64,000 bases of DNA, taken from the NCBI GenBank assembly GCA_964406005.1, contig CAYOPZ010000010.1, positions 1 through 64,000 of the forward strand, in the 5' to 3' direction. Shown here piece by piece: positions 9,550-19,376 of this stretch (positions within the stretch are counted from its first letter, which is position 1; every line of letters starts with the position of its first letter). Made by a program: the position numbers and the translations under genes. Below the pieces are notes generated by a model. That model had not been told where the DNA came from. It was given only the letters and a program-made list of their open reading frames with translations, and searched no databases. Source of the DNA: CAYOPZ01 sp964406005 (lineage in GTDB: Bacteria > Bacteroidota > Bacteroidia > Bacteroidales > SM23-62).

Positions 9550-10863
9550 TTACATTTCAGAATCGTTTTCCTCAAATATGTTGCTTATTCTGTCCCTGAT
9601 GTCCTGGAATATGCCCCCTGCACCGGATTTATTTTGCCCCTCGCCGGCCTTTTCTCCGGATTCATTTTCCCGCCCGTTTCCCTCTTCCGGTGACTGTTCC
9701 TTTCTGAGCTGGCTGATATACCCTTTCAGAAGCAAGCCCACGGATGTAGAATACATGGGCTGGTTTACCTCTTCAATACTCTCTGTGGCCAACTGTTCAA
9801 CCGGGTATCCGATGCGTGCATCCAGGCCTGTTCTGAACTTCACCAGCTGCGGAAGATGCCGCAGCAACGCTCCTCCCCCGGTCAGTACCAACCCCGCACT
9901 GATTTTATCGACCACTCCCGAGTTTTCCGCTTCAAACATCACTGCATCAATTATTTCCTCCATTCGTGATTGTATGATATAGGCAAGGCTTTTAAATGAG
10001 ATTTCTTTCGGATCCCTTCCGCTGATGCCCGGGATGGTGACTACCTTCTCCTCCTGCGCAAGATCGCCCAATGCTGACCCGAACTGGATCTTTAACGATT
10101 CCGCCTGCCGGCCAAGAATGGAACACCCTTCCTTGATGTCACTGGTAACCACATTTCCTCCGAACGGAACGACCGCGGTATGCCTTATGATATCATCGTA
10201 AAAAACAGCAATGTCGGTAGTTCCGCCCCCTATATCCACCAGCACGACTCCGGCTTCCTTCTCATCTTCCGTCAATACGGCTTCCGAAGATGCCAGTGGC
10301 TCCAGTATCAATTCTTCCACATTCAGGCCGACCCGGTTTATGCATTTTGAAATGTTTTTTGCCGAGGCAATCTGGCCGATTACGATATGAAAATTCCCTT
10401 CCAGCCTTTTGCCCGACATACCGACAGGATTCTTAACCCCCGTCTCGTTATCGACGATGAAATTCTGGGGCAGTACATGGATAATTTCCTCGCCGGCATC
10501 TATCGGTATCTTGCGCATATCATCGATCAGGCGCTGGATATCTTCACCGGTGATTTCATCCTCATAGGAATCCCGGTTGAAATATCCCCTGTTCCGGATG
10601 CTTTTTATATGCTGGCCGGCAATCCCGACAAACACATCCCTGAAGGATATACCTGTCTGGTTCCTGACCTCATTGACCGTCGATTGTATGGCATTTACCG
10701 TTTCCTCGATATTCTGTACAACGCCCCTCTTCACGCCCTTGGAGGCAGTCTTGCTCATACCGATGATCTCCAGTTTTTTGTTTGCAGTCTGTTTTCCGAC
10801 AATGGCAACAATCTTTGTGGTGCCAATATCGACCGCTGCCAGAATTCTTTCTTTCTGTGTCAT
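9550..10863 (-). CDS. ftsA: Cell division protein FtsA
   Basis: FtsA is the actin-like ATPase that tethers FtsZ filaments to the inner membrane and recruits later division proteins. The 437-residue protein shows the actin-family phosphate motifs: VDIGTTKIVAIVG near the N-terminus and VVLVDIGGGTTDIAVF in the middle. A glycine-rich adenosine motif (LVLTGGGALLRHLPQ) lies near residue 330. The C-terminal tail is rich in Gly, Glu and Lys and ends in a short amphipathic stretch (FQDIRDRISNIFEEN), fitting a membrane-targeting helix. It sits between ftsQ (4-nt gap) and ftsZ, as in most dcw clusters. Confidence 0.97.
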   Translation of the reverse strand: MTQKERILAAVDIGTTKIVAIVGKQTANKKLEIIGMSKTASKGVKRGVVQNIEETVNAIQSTVNEVRNQTGISFRDVFVGIAGQHIKSIRNRGYFNRDSYEDEITGEDIQRLIDDMRKIPIDAGEEIIHVLPQNFIVDNETGVKNPVGMSGKRLEGNFHIVIGQIASAKNISKCINRVGLNVEELILEPLASSEAVLTEDEKEAGVVLVDIGGGTTDIAVFYDDIIRHTAVVPFGGNVVTSDIKEGCSILGRQAESLKIQFGSALGDLAQEEKVVTIPGISGRDPKEISFKSLAYIIQSRMEEIIDAVMFEAENSGVVDKISAGLVLTGGGALLRHLPQLVKFRTGLDARIGYPVEQLATESIEEVNQPMYSTSVGLLLKGYISQLRKEQSPEEGNGRENESGEKAGEGQNKSGAGGIFQDIRDRISNIFEENDSEM

Positions 10864-10867
10864 AATA

Positions 10868-11650
10868 CTATCTTTTAGAACATATTACCTGCTTTTCATA
10901 TTGAAGGTTGATGATTTCATACTGGTTCCAGCCTTTCCTGCTGAATCCCTCCCTGTATAAAGTGTTCAGCCTGAAAAATTTATCTTCCATCTTTTCTCCC
11001 CCGCCGAACATGATGATATGAGCCCCGACACGGGGGATCAGTTCGAACTCCCCTTTTCCGTTTACATATATCTGTTCTATCTGGGATCTCCAGAAGGGAT
11101 CACTGTCTATGAAACCGGCAAGCGCAATAAGGTCCTGCATTGTCCCTGCTTCAGGGTCCCTGTCCTGTTCATTCAGTACGTTGGACATATTCCCGTATCT
11201 GCCGTCAATGTTTCCGTTGGCCAGAAGAATATAAGGCGAATATCCGCTGACCACAGGGATCACATTACCCTGCCGGTCGATGTAATAATTCCGGTTGTCA
11301 CGGTCCATCACCCTGAGGACCGGCCTCCTCTGCCGGATCTCCACTACCAGGAATCCCTCAATGGTTTTAAAAACCTGTGCTGTCTCAATGGCCTGCTCAG
11401 CCATCAGGGTTTTTTCCATCTTACTTGTGTTCAGCCCGGACAGCGCTGTCCCTTCAAGGCCGGGGTGGTCCCTCTTGATCAGATCCGTAATGTACCCGGC
11501 ACTGACAAACCGATGGTCAGTGCTGTCCCTGATCATCACCCGGATCCCCCTGCAGGGCACCTTCTCGTATTCATTTTCAACAAAACCGAGAACCATAAAC
11601 AGGTAAACCCCGGACAGCAACCATGCCGCTATGTAAAGTATCTTTTTCAC
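10868..11650 (-). CDS. ftsQ: Cell division protein FtsQ
   Basis: FtsQ is a bitopic inner-membrane protein that links early and late division proteins through FtsB/FtsL. The 260-residue product has an N-terminal membrane helix (about residues 4-22), followed by a POTRA-like region (about 35-110) and the FtsQ beta domain with the strand set around VVEIRQRRPVLRVMDR. Sequence conservation in this family is low; the call rests on size, topology, the POTRA region and the position between murC and ftsA. It overlaps murC by 4 nt, indicating translational coupling. Confidence 0.93.
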   Translation of the reverse strand: MKKILYIAAWLLSGVYLFMVLGFVENEYEKVPCRGIRVMIRDSTDHRFVSAGYITDLIKRDHPGLEGTALSGLNTSKMEKTLMAEQAIETAQVFKTIEGFLVVEIRQRRPVLRVMDRDNRNYYIDRQGNVIPVVSGYSPYILLANGNIDGRYGNMSNVLNEQDRDPEAGTMQDLIALAGFIDSDPFWRSQIEQIYVNGKGEFELIPRVGAHIIMFGGGEKMEDKFFRLNTLYREGFSRKGWNQYEIINLQYEKQVICSKR

Positions 11651-13041
11651 GGTATTTCCATTTTCCCGTAAAGGTTTGTAATGGGTTCCACGAACTGGTC
11701 GATATCCCCGGCTCCCAGGGTAAGCAGTATCTCCGGGGTTCTTTCTGCAAGGACGGTCATCAACCGGGCCTTTTCAACCAGTATCTTATGATCCATTCTG
11801 ACCCGGTCAAACAGGATACGGGAGGTGATCCCTTTTATAGGCTTCTCCCGGGCCGGGTAAATATCGAGCAATATCAGTTCATCGAGTTTTTCAAGGCTCC
11901 TGGCAAAATCTTCCGCCAGGTCTTTTGTCCGGCTGAACAGGTGGGGCTGGAAAATCCCGGTTATTTTCCGCCCGGGATACATGTCCCTGACGGAATCAAT
12001 ACATGCATCCAGTTCCCCGGGATGATGTGCATAGTCATCCATGTACACGAAATCCTCACGCATGATATGAACATCAAACCTTCTGGCGACCCCTGCAAAG
12101 GAAGACAGGGACGCCTTCAGCACTTTATCATCCACACCAAGACACCTGGAGAGAACGATCACCGCGAGGGCATTTTCAATATTGATTTTTCCGGGAACAC
12201 CCAGCCGTACACTCTCGAGGACACCATCGGGCGTATCTGCATCAAAGCAGTACACACCTTTGTCATAACGCAGATTTTTAGCACTGTAATCCGCATTCCC
12301 TTCTACGGTGTAAGTCCGGATTTCCAGCCCCGCATCTTCCATACAGTCCAGTTCGAGCCGGGTACGGCAAATCAGGGTTCCTCCGTCACGGATCTGCCGG
12401 ATAAACCGGCAGTAGGCTTTTCTCATTTCCGGTTCCGACCCGTAAACATCAAGGTGGTCGGGGTCGCAGGAGGTAATAACGGCAATGTCGGGATACAGGT
12501 TCAGGAAGGATCTGTCGAATTCATCCGCTTCCAGCACCATCCAGCCTTCCCCATCCGAGAACACGGCATTGGTCCTGTAATTCTTGGAAATGCCTCCCAG
12601 GAAAGCATTGCACGGAATGCCGGCGGTTTGCAGCAAATGGGCGAGCATGGATGAGACGGTTGTCTTTCCATGGGTTCCGGCTACAGCTATACATTTTTTT
12701 TCTGCAGCCAGTATACCCAGCGCCTGTGCCCGTTTGATGACATGGTATCCCCCCTTACGGAAAAACCGGAGTTCGGCATGGTCTTCCGGGATGGCCGGTG
12801 TATAAATGACCAGAAGATCCCCCGGATCCGGGAACTTGTCCCTGATGTGCTGGAGATCTATCGTGAAATGGATATCGGAACCTTCACGGATAAGGTCATC
12901 GGTCAATGGTGTCGAAACCCTGTCATAACCTGCCACCGATTTCCCCTGCCTCATGAAATATCTTGCCAGCGCGCTCATTCCGATACCGCCTATGCCGATC
13001 ATGTAGATCCTCCTTGCCCTGTGTATGTCTTCTGCTTTCAT
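11647..13041 (-). CDS. murC: UDP-N-acetylmuramate--L-alanine ligase MurC
   Basis: MurC attaches L-alanine to UDP-MurNAc, starting the stem peptide. The 464-residue protein begins with a Rossmann segment (YMIGIGGIGMSALARYFM) that binds the UDP part. It has the Mur-ligase ATP loop AGTHGKTTVSSML at about residue 120 and the DEFDRSF segment followed by SCDPDHLDVYG that mark Mur ligases. Its stop overlaps ftsQ and its start touches the murG stop at 13041, both signs of a tightly packed operon. Confidence 0.98.
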   Translation of the reverse strand: MKAEDIHRARRIYMIGIGGIGMSALARYFMRQGKSVAGYDRVSTPLTDDLIREGSDIHFTIDLQHIRDKFPDPGDLLVIYTPAIPEDHAELRFFRKGGYHVIKRAQALGILAAEKKCIAVAGTHGKTTVSSMLAHLLQTAGIPCNAFLGGISKNYRTNAVFSDGEGWMVLEADEFDRSFLNLYPDIAVITSCDPDHLDVYGSEPEMRKAYCRFIRQIRDGGTLICRTRLELDCMEDAGLEIRTYTVEGNADYSAKNLRYDKGVYCFDADTPDGVLESVRLGVPGKINIENALAVIVLSRCLGVDDKVLKASLSSFAGVARRFDVHIMREDFVYMDDYAHHPGELDACIDSVRDMYPGRKITGIFQPHLFSRTKDLAEDFARSLEKLDELILLDIYPAREKPIKGITSRILFDRVRMDHKILVEKARLMTVLAERTPEILLTLGAGDIDQFVEPITNLYGKMEIP

Positions 13042-14156
13042 CAGTTCATAAGGGATATGATCTCCCGGGCTATCCTGCCGGATGAATCCGGTACGGCCAG
13101 GGATTTGATATGTGCCGCAAGGTCTGCCTGTTTTTCAGGGTCTCCAAGCAAATCCAGGGCTGTTTGCATCATTTTCAATTCAGCCTCATTATCGGGTATA
13201 TACAATGCCGCAGATTGCCTGACAAGGGCCAGTGCATTTTTCATCTGGTGATCTTCGGCAACATTCGGAGAAGGGATAAGGATGACTGGCTTCCCGACAT
13301 GGCACAGTTCGGATATGGTAATGGCACCTGCTCTTGCCACGATCAGGTCCGCGGCAAGATAGGCCAGATCCATACGTGTAATAAAGGGAAGAAGAGCCAC
13401 CTTTCCTGAAGGAAATTCACCGAGTGCCCTTTTCGCATCCTTATAATAATTGTCCCCGCATTGCCAGATCAGTTTCACCCCGGATTTTTTCAGGACGGGC
13501 AAGCCTGACGTGACCGCATTGTTTATGTTCCCCGCGCCAAGGCTCCCTCCGATGACCAGTATCACCTTTGAGGTCTCATCCAGACCGAATTCCCCGCGAG
13601 ACTCCTTTCTGGTTCCGGCGCTGCCGAGTTTTCGTATGACATCCCGTACCGGGTTTCCTGTCAGCACGATTTTATCGGCCGGAAAATATTTCTCCATACC
13701 CTCGTAGGCCACACATATTTTTCCCGCCCGTTTTGCCAGCAGGCGGTTTGTCAGGCCTGCATAGGAATTCTGCTCCTGGATCAGGGTGGGTATGCCCCGG
13801 CGTGCCGCAGCCCGGAGCACGGGTCCGCTTGCATATCCCCCAACCCCGACAACGGCATCGGGCCGGAATTCCTTCAGTATCCTGACCGCCCTGTTCAAAC
13901 TGGTCATAAGCCTTATCATTACCCTTATATTCGCCGGGCTCAATTTCCTGTGAAATCCCTCGACCGGAAGCCCGATGATGTTATAACCGGCTTCGGGCAC
14001 CTTTGCCATCTCCATCCTGCCCCTGGCTCCGACAAACAGGATGTCGACATCATCCAGCCTGGATTTCAGGGCATCGGCAATGGAAATGGCCGGGAAAACA
14101 TGCCCGCCTGTACCCCCGCCGCTGATAATAATCCGTTTATCTGTCTGCAGCTTCAT
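13041..14156 (-). CDS. murG: UDP-GlcNAc:lipid I N-acetylglucosaminyltransferase MurG
   Basis: MurG converts lipid I to lipid II on the cytoplasmic face of the membrane. The 371-residue GT-B protein has the N-terminal GGGTGGHVFPA loop (residues 13-23), a GVGGYASGP loop near residue 105, and the second-domain donor site with VIGGSLGAGNIN and a GxxT-like ARAGAITISELCHVGKPVILIP segment. Its first 20 nt lie inside the 3' end of ftsW. Residues and length are normal for the family. Confidence 0.98.
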   Translation of the reverse strand: MKLQTDKRIIISGGGTGGHVFPAISIADALKSRLDDVDILFVGARGRMEMAKVPEAGYNIIGLPVEGFHRKLSPANIRVMIRLMTSLNRAVRILKEFRPDAVVGVGGYASGPVLRAAARRGIPTLIQEQNSYAGLTNRLLAKRAGKICVAYEGMEKYFPADKIVLTGNPVRDVIRKLGSAGTRKESRGEFGLDETSKVILVIGGSLGAGNINNAVTSGLPVLKKSGVKLIWQCGDNYYKDAKRALGEFPSGKVALLPFITRMDLAYLAADLIVARAGAITISELCHVGKPVILIPSPNVAEDHQMKNALALVRQSAALYIPDNEAELKMMQTALDLLGDPEKQADLAAHIKSLAVPDSSGRIAREIISLMN

Positions 14157-15291
14157 ACCCGTTCAATTGTTGTTCCCTGATCCCCTTGCTTACGCTCAGA
14201 ATGATTCCCAGCGAAATGCAGGTCAGGATCAGGGAAGTGCCGCCCATGCTTACCAGTGGTAACGGCTGGCCTGTCACCGGAAGCAGGTTGACTGCCACGG
14301 CGATGTGTACCATGGCCTGCAGCACCAGGCCCAATGTAAGTCCCACTGCGAGAAATGCAGGAAATGTCCGGGTGCTTTTCCGGACCATCACCCCTGCCCT
14401 GTACAGCAGTATCAGGTACATCAGCAGAATGGGGATGCCTCCGAGGAGCAAACCGTACTCTTCTATGATCACCGCATAAATGAAATCCGAATAGGGATGA
14501 GGCAGAAAATTCCGCTGCGTGCTGTTCCCGGGGAATTTGCCGAGAAAGCCACCGCTGGCGATGGCGATCTTTGCCTGTTCCACCTGGTAATTTTCAATAT
14601 CCCTGTCAATATAGCTCTCTATCCTGCTTTTCCAGGTACCCACACGTCCTTCCTGTTCTGTAAGTATGGTAATGCCTATATAAGAACCGACGACGATGAT
14701 CCCGGCAAACAGAAGCAGCATAATGTGCCGTGTATTGATCCGGCCCAGGTACATCAGTATAACACAAGTCAGAAAAAGGATCAGTGCGGTCGAAAGGTCT
14801 TCCGGCAGGATCAAAAGGCATACCACACCCACAGGAATGATGACGGGCAGGAACGACCTGTAAAAATCCTTGATCTCATTTTGTTTCTGCGAAAGCAGCC
14901 TGGCAACGTACATGATCAGGGCCAGCTTGGCAAAATCAGATGTCTGGAAAGAGAGACCTATTACGGGCACTTCCAGCCACCGGGAGGCTTCATTTATACG
15001 CCGTCCTGAAAACAGGGTGACAATCAGCAGGGGGATCGCAATTGCAACCAGCAGCTGGGACAGACGGGAAAAATACTTATAGGGTATCCGGTGGGTAACA
15101 TAGATCAACAGGAAACCGGCTGCCAGAAACAATGCATGCCTGATCACGAAATAATTCGGACTCCTCCCCGGATTCCTGATTACAAGGATTCCGGAAGTGC
15201 TGTAGACCGAAAGCAGGGAATACAATGAAAGTACGACGATCACCGCCCATATGATCCTGTCCCCTCCAAAATATTTTCTGATGGCTGTCAT
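14137..15291 (-). CDS. ftsW: Lipid II polymerase / SEDS protein FtsW
   Basis: FtsW is the septal SEDS-family glycosyltransferase that polymerises lipid II together with its partner transpeptidase FtsI. The 384-residue protein has about nine to ten membrane helices and the SEDS hallmark TGQPLPLVSMGGTSLI near the C-terminus. The large extracellular loop contains the ENYQVEQAKIAIASGGFLGK segment typical of the family. It lies between murD (7-nt gap) and murG (20-nt overlap). FtsW rather than RodA is the choice because of its place in the dcw cluster. Confidence 0.96.
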   Translation of the reverse strand: MTAIRKYFGGDRIIWAVIVVLSLYSLLSVYSTSGILVIRNPGRSPNYFVIRHALFLAAGFLLIYVTHRIPYKYFSRLSQLLVAIAIPLLIVTLFSGRRINEASRWLEVPVIGLSFQTSDFAKLALIMYVARLLSQKQNEIKDFYRSFLPVIIPVGVVCLLILPEDLSTALILFLTCVILMYLGRINTRHIMLLLFAGIIVVGSYIGITILTEQEGRVGTWKSRIESYIDRDIENYQVEQAKIAIASGGFLGKFPGNSTQRNFLPHPYSDFIYAVIIEEYGLLLGGIPILLMYLILLYRAGVMVRKSTRTFPAFLAVGLTLGLVLQAMVHIAVAVNLLPVTGQPLPLVSMGGTSLILTCISLGIILSVSKGIREQQLNGYEAADR

Positions 15292-15298
15292 GGTCCTG

Positions 15299-16639
15299 CT
15301 ATAACTGTCTTATGGATTTTTTAAACTGCCATCCCCTGTCCTCGTAATTCTCAAACAGGTCGAAACTGGCGCATGCCGGTGAAAGCAGAACAGTTTCCCC
15401 GTTGGATGCCAGATAATATGACTTTCTGACCGCCTCCTGCATATCTTTCGCATCGATCACGGTTTCCACGATATCGTCAAAGGCTTCATGAAGTCTGCTG
15501 TTGTCCCTGCCCAGACAGACCAGGGCTTTGACCTTCTCCCTGACAAGGTCTGCAACAGCTTTATAATTGTTGCCTTTGTCTATCCCTCCTGCGATCCAGA
15601 CAACGGGTGTGGAAATGCTTTCCAGTGCATACCATGTGGCATTCACATTTGTGGCCTTACTGTCATTGATAAACTGTATGCCATGCACCTTTAGCACTTT
15701 CTCAAGCCTGTGCTCAACACCCTGGAAATCCATCAGGCTTTCCCGGATCATCTCTTTCCTGATGTCCAGCACACTTCCGGTAATCCCGGCTGCCATGCTG
15801 TTATACTGGTTATGCTTACCCTTCAGTGCCAGATCCTGTACCAAAATGCTGAACGAACTCTCCCCGTATTCAATGCGCATGTTATCCTCCTCGTCAATAT
15901 AGGCTACTTCCCTGTCCTTTTTCTTCAAGGCAAAAGGTAATTCCTTTGCTTTAACCACAATCCTTTCCAGTTCCTTTATGGTGATTTCATCGTCCGAGCA
16001 GAATACAAAATATTCATCTTCCGAAAGGTTCTGCGTGATCCTGAATTTCGAGTCCACATAGTTTTGCATATTCTTGTCATATCGGTCGAGATGATCGGGC
16101 GTAATGTTCAGCAAAATGGCAATATCGGCCTTGAAGTCATACATACCGTCAAGCTGGAAACTGCTTAGTTCCAGTACGTAATAATCATGCTTCTCTTCCG
16201 CTACCTGGAGTGCGAAACTCTTGCCCACATTGCCTGCCAGCCCAACATTCAGGCCGGCTTTTTTCATCATATGATGAATGAGGGACGTCGTGGTGGTCTT
16301 TCCGTTTGATCCGGATACGCAGATCTTCTTTGCGTTTGTGTGGCGGGCGGCAAATTCGATCTCGGAAATCACATGTATTCCTTTTTTACGTATGGTCTGC
16401 ATAATGGGGGAACGCTCCGGGATGCCCGGACTTTTAATGATTTCCTCCGTGTCAAGAATCAGTCTTTCCGTATGTTTGTTCTCTTCCCAGGGAATATCAT
16501 AGTCATACAGCATTTTTTTGTACTTGCTCTTTATTGTGCCATTATCCGACAGGAATACATCGAATCCCTGTTTTTTCGCAAGTACGGCAGAACCAGTTCC
16601 GCTTTCACCTCCGCCCAGTATAATAATTCTTTTTCTCAT
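15299..16639 (-). CDS. murD: UDP-N-acetylmuramoyl-L-alanine--D-glutamate ligase MurD
   Basis: MurD adds D-glutamate to the peptidoglycan precursor. The 446-residue form given here starts at the ATG at 16639 (MRKRIIILGGGESG), which places the Rossmann motif at the N-terminus as in homologues. An in-frame ATG at 16669 would add ten residues and overlaps the mraY stop as ATGA, so it is a real alternative; longer in-frame starts would run deep into mraY and are unlikely. The ATP loop GSNGKTTTTSLIHH and the DHLDRYDKNMQNYVDSKF segment are clear. Length is normal for the family. Confidence 0.95.
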   Translation of the reverse strand: MRKRIIILGGGESGTGSAVLAKKQGFDVFLSDNGTIKSKYKKMLYDYDIPWEENKHTERLILDTEEIIKSPGIPERSPIMQTIRKKGIHVISEIEFAARHTNAKKICVSGSNGKTTTTSLIHHMMKKAGLNVGLAGNVGKSFALQVAEEKHDYYVLELSSFQLDGMYDFKADIAILLNITPDHLDRYDKNMQNYVDSKFRITQNLSEDEYFVFCSDDEITIKELERIVVKAKELPFALKKKDREVAYIDEEDNMRIEYGESSFSILVQDLALKGKHNQYNSMAAGITGSVLDIRKEMIRESLMDFQGVEHRLEKVLKVHGIQFINDSKATNVNATWYALESISTPVVWIAGGIDKGNNYKAVADLVREKVKALVCLGRDNSRLHEAFDDIVETVIDAKDMQEAVRKSYYLASNGETVLLSPACASFDLFENYEDRGWQFKKSIRQL

Positions 16640-16665
16640 ATTCTCAATAATGGTTTTAGGCTTCG

Positions 16666-17913
16666 TCATCTGATTTTTAATGTGACTATCGTGATTACAG
16701 CCAGCAGGATGCCTACGATCCAGAACCGGGTGACGATTTTGGCTTCGGAATACCCTTTCAACTGGTAATGATGATGCAACGGTGCCATTCTGAATATCCT
16801 CCGCCCGGTCCCGAATCTTTTCCTGGTGTACCTGAAATATCCCACCTGCATCAGTACCGACAGACTCTCCATGAGGAATATCCCGCACAGGATGGGAATC
16901 AGCAATTCCTTCCTGATGAGGATGGCAAATACGGCAATGATCCCACCGATCGCAAGGCTGCCTGTATCTCCCATAAATACCTGGGCGGGATACGAGTTGT
17001 ACCAGAGGAATCCTATCATGGCCCCCACGAATGCACCCATGAAGATCACCAGTTCACCTGTGTAGGGGATATACATGATATTGAGGTAATCCGCATAAAG
17101 AATATTCCCGGATAAATAAGCAAGTACACCAAGTGTAACTCCTATGATGGCCGATGTTCCGGTGGCCAGTCCATCCAGTCCGTCTGTTATGTTCGCCCCG
17201 TTGGATACAAACGTGACGAACAGGATCACGGCAAGGATGAGCACAAACCAGGCCCATTTGGGCGCATTCTCACCAAGAAATCCTATCAGGTATGCGTAAT
17301 CGAATTCATTGTTTTTTACAAAAGGTATGGTCGTAGTGGTTGATTTGACATCCCTGGTCAGGTACACATCCTGCACTTCCGGCTCCATCTCCTGTACAAT
17401 CTCCGTACGGGGCGTTCCGTTGCCGGGCATCACTTTCTCACGCACCACCACATCTTCATTGAGAAACAGTGTGAGTCCCACAGCCACTCCCAGCAACACC
17501 TGTCCGAGAATCTTGAATTTCCCTGCCAGCCCTTTCTTTTTCTTTCTGAAGACCTTGATGTAGTCGTCTGTGAAACCGACGGCACCCAACCATACGGTAG
17601 TAAGCAGCATGAGCTGTACGTATATGTTTTCCAGGTCGCCGAAAAGCAGGACAGGCAGAAGAATGGATGCCAGGATAATGATGCCCCCCATTGTCGGGGT
17701 TCCCTGCTTCTGTTCCTGGCCCTCCAGACCGAGGTTTCTTACGGATTCACCGATCTGCTTTTTGCGAAGCGCATTGATGATTTTTTTCCCGAACAGCATG
17801 GAGATGACCAGGGAGGTGATGATGGCACTTGCCGAGCGGAAGGAGATATATTGAAACACCCCTGCTCCGGGTACATCCAGACGATCCAGCAATTCGAACA
17901 AATAGATCAGCAT
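16666..17913 (-). CDS. mraY: Phospho-N-acetylmuramoyl-pentapeptide transferase MraY
   Basis: MraY moves phospho-MurNAc-pentapeptide onto undecaprenyl phosphate, making lipid I in the inner membrane. The 415-residue protein has about ten membrane helices and the family's catalytic motifs: the double aspartate FTDDYIKVFRKKKKGL, NGANITDGLDGLATG, and the C-terminal MAPLHHHYQ histidine motif. It is longer than E. coli MraY because of an insertion around residues 145-195 in a hydrophilic loop, as is usual in Bacteroidota. It overlaps murE by 7 nt and ends near the murD start. Confidence 0.98.
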   Translation of the reverse strand: MLIYLFELLDRLDVPGAGVFQYISFRSASAIITSLVISMLFGKKIINALRKKQIGESVRNLGLEGQEQKQGTPTMGGIIILASILLPVLLFGDLENIYVQLMLLTTVWLGAVGFTDDYIKVFRKKKKGLAGKFKILGQVLLGVAVGLTLFLNEDVVVREKVMPGNGTPRTEIVQEMEPEVQDVYLTRDVKSTTTTIPFVKNNEFDYAYLIGFLGENAPKWAWFVLILAVILFVTFVSNGANITDGLDGLATGTSAIIGVTLGVLAYLSGNILYADYLNIMYIPYTGELVIFMGAFVGAMIGFLWYNSYPAQVFMGDTGSLAIGGIIAVFAILIRKELLIPILCGIFLMESLSVLMQVGYFRYTRKRFGTGRRIFRMAPLHHHYQLKGYSEAKIVTRFWIVGILLAVITIVTLKIR

Positions 17914-19376
17914 GTGCTTTCAGGTTTTTCAAAATACGCTTCTATTATCTCCCTGTCGTCAAAATGGAATTTCCTGCCTGCGATCTCCTGATATGTTTCA
18001 TGCCCCTTGCCGGCCACAAGAACGATGTCTCCCCCCGAGGCAAGCGTCAGGGCTGTTTTAATGGCCTCCCCGCGGTCAGCAATGGACAAAACCTGCTTCC
18101 TGCTTTCCACAGGCACGCCTTCCATCATCTGCAGTATGATCCCTTCGGGTTTTTCAAACCTGGGATTGTCCGAGGTAAGTATCACCATACTGCTCAATTC
18201 CGAAGCAATTTTTCCCATCATGGGCCGTTTGGCGGCATCCCTGTTCCCCCCTGCACCGACCACCGTGATCAGCCTGTTTTTGTCATTCTTTACCTGGCAG
18301 ATCGCGGTGAGTACATTCTTAAGGGCATCCGGTGTATGCGCATAGTCTACAACCACCGTCACCCCGTCCTGTGATTTCAACGTTTCAAATCTTCCCCTGA
18401 CCGGGCCCTGCCTGCTCAGCAGGACCAGCGCCTGCTGCCTGTCCAGCCCGCACAAAACGGCACAGGCATATGCTGCAAGCAGATTGTAAGCGTTATAGGA
18501 CCCCGGTAAACGTGACCAGAAATCCCGGCCGTCAAGTTTCAGATGCATGCCGTCAAGGTGCCTTTCAAGGATACTTCCCCTGAAGTCCGCCGCGCCCTTC
18601 AACCCGTAGGTAGCCGTGTCAGCCCTGCAGTTCCGGGTCATCATGGTGCTGTTTTTGTCATCCCTGTTGACCAGTGCAAATGCACCGGGGGGAAGTCGGT
18701 CAAAAAAGGTTTTCTTGGTCCTGATATATTCCTTGAAAGTGGCATGATAATCAAGATGTTCGTGTGTTATGTTCGTGAATATTCCCCCGTGGAACAGGAT
18801 GCCTGCAATCCGCTTCTGATGGATGGCATGTGAGCTTACCTCCATGAAACAATGGCTGCATCCTGCTTTTGCCATTTCTGCCAGCAGGCCATGCAGTTCC
18901 AGGGCATCCGGGGTTGTATGCGTGGGCTCCTTTTCATCCTTTCCCACGCGGTTCTTAACCGTGGAAATCATGCCCGTTGCATACCCTGCTTCCTGAAAAA
19001 GGTTGAACAGCAGACTCGTGACCGTGGTCTTGCCATTTGTACCGGTAATGCCGATTACTTTTATTTTTCCGGAGGGTCTGCCAAAAAAATTGGAAGCGGC
19101 CATGCCGAGCGCTTCCGCAGAATCACCGACCTGCATATAGCTGACATGCGACTCACAATCGCCGGGAAGCGTTTCACAGATCACGGCCCGCGCACCCGAA
19201 GCCACGGCCTGCCCGATGTAATCATGTCCATCGGACCGGGTTCCCTTCACCGCGACAAACAGGTCTCCTGTCTTTACCTGTCTCGAATCAAAACAAAGGG
19301 ATTTGACCTGCAGGTCTTCCGGGCCGGTCCTCTTAAGGACCTTCACCCCGGCAAGTATGTCCGTAATTCTTCTCAT
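17907..19376 (-). CDS. murE: UDP-MurNAc-tripeptide synthetase MurE (meso-DAP type)
   Basis: MurE adds the third stem-peptide residue. The 489-residue protein has the ATP loop GITGTNGKTTVTSLLF near residue 110, the EVSSHAIHQKRI and THEHLDYH segments of the ligase core, and the DNPR motif (LTSDNPRFEKPEG) near residue 405. DNPR recognises meso-diaminopimelate, so the peptidoglycan is predicted to be DAP-type. It overlaps ftsI by 4 nt upstream and mraY by 7 nt downstream. Confidence 0.98.
   Translation of the reverse strand: MRRITDILAGVKVLKRTGPEDLQVKSLCFDSRQVKTGDLFVAVKGTRSDGHDYIGQAVASGARAVICETLPGDCESHVSYMQVGDSAEALGMAASNFFGRPSGKIKVIGITGTNGKTTVTSLLFNLFQEAGYATGMISTVKNRVGKDEKEPTHTTPDALELHGLLAEMAKAGCSHCFMEVSSHAIHQKRIAGILFHGGIFTNITHEHLDYHATFKEYIRTKKTFFDRLPPGAFALVNRDDKNSTMMTRNCRADTATYGLKGAADFRGSILERHLDGMHLKLDGRDFWSRLPGSYNAYNLLAAYACAVLCGLDRQQALVLLSRQGPVRGRFETLKSQDGVTVVVDYAHTPDALKNVLTAICQVKNDKNRLITVVGAGGNRDAAKRPMMGKIASELSSMVILTSDNPRFEKPEGIILQMMEGVPVESRKQVLSIADRGEAIKTALTLASGGDIVLVAGKGHETYQEIAGRKFHFDDREIIEAYFEKPESTC

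Noticed and set aside
11623..12654. 343-residue reading frame on the plus strand
   Set aside because: It lies entirely opposite murC, whose motifs are unambiguous; the plus-strand translation has no recognisable domain and looks like an antisense shadow.
16640..16888. Extended N-terminus of MurD
   Set aside because: The extra 80 or so residues are encoded inside mraY and have no similarity to a MurD N-terminus; starts at 16639 or 16669 fit the family.
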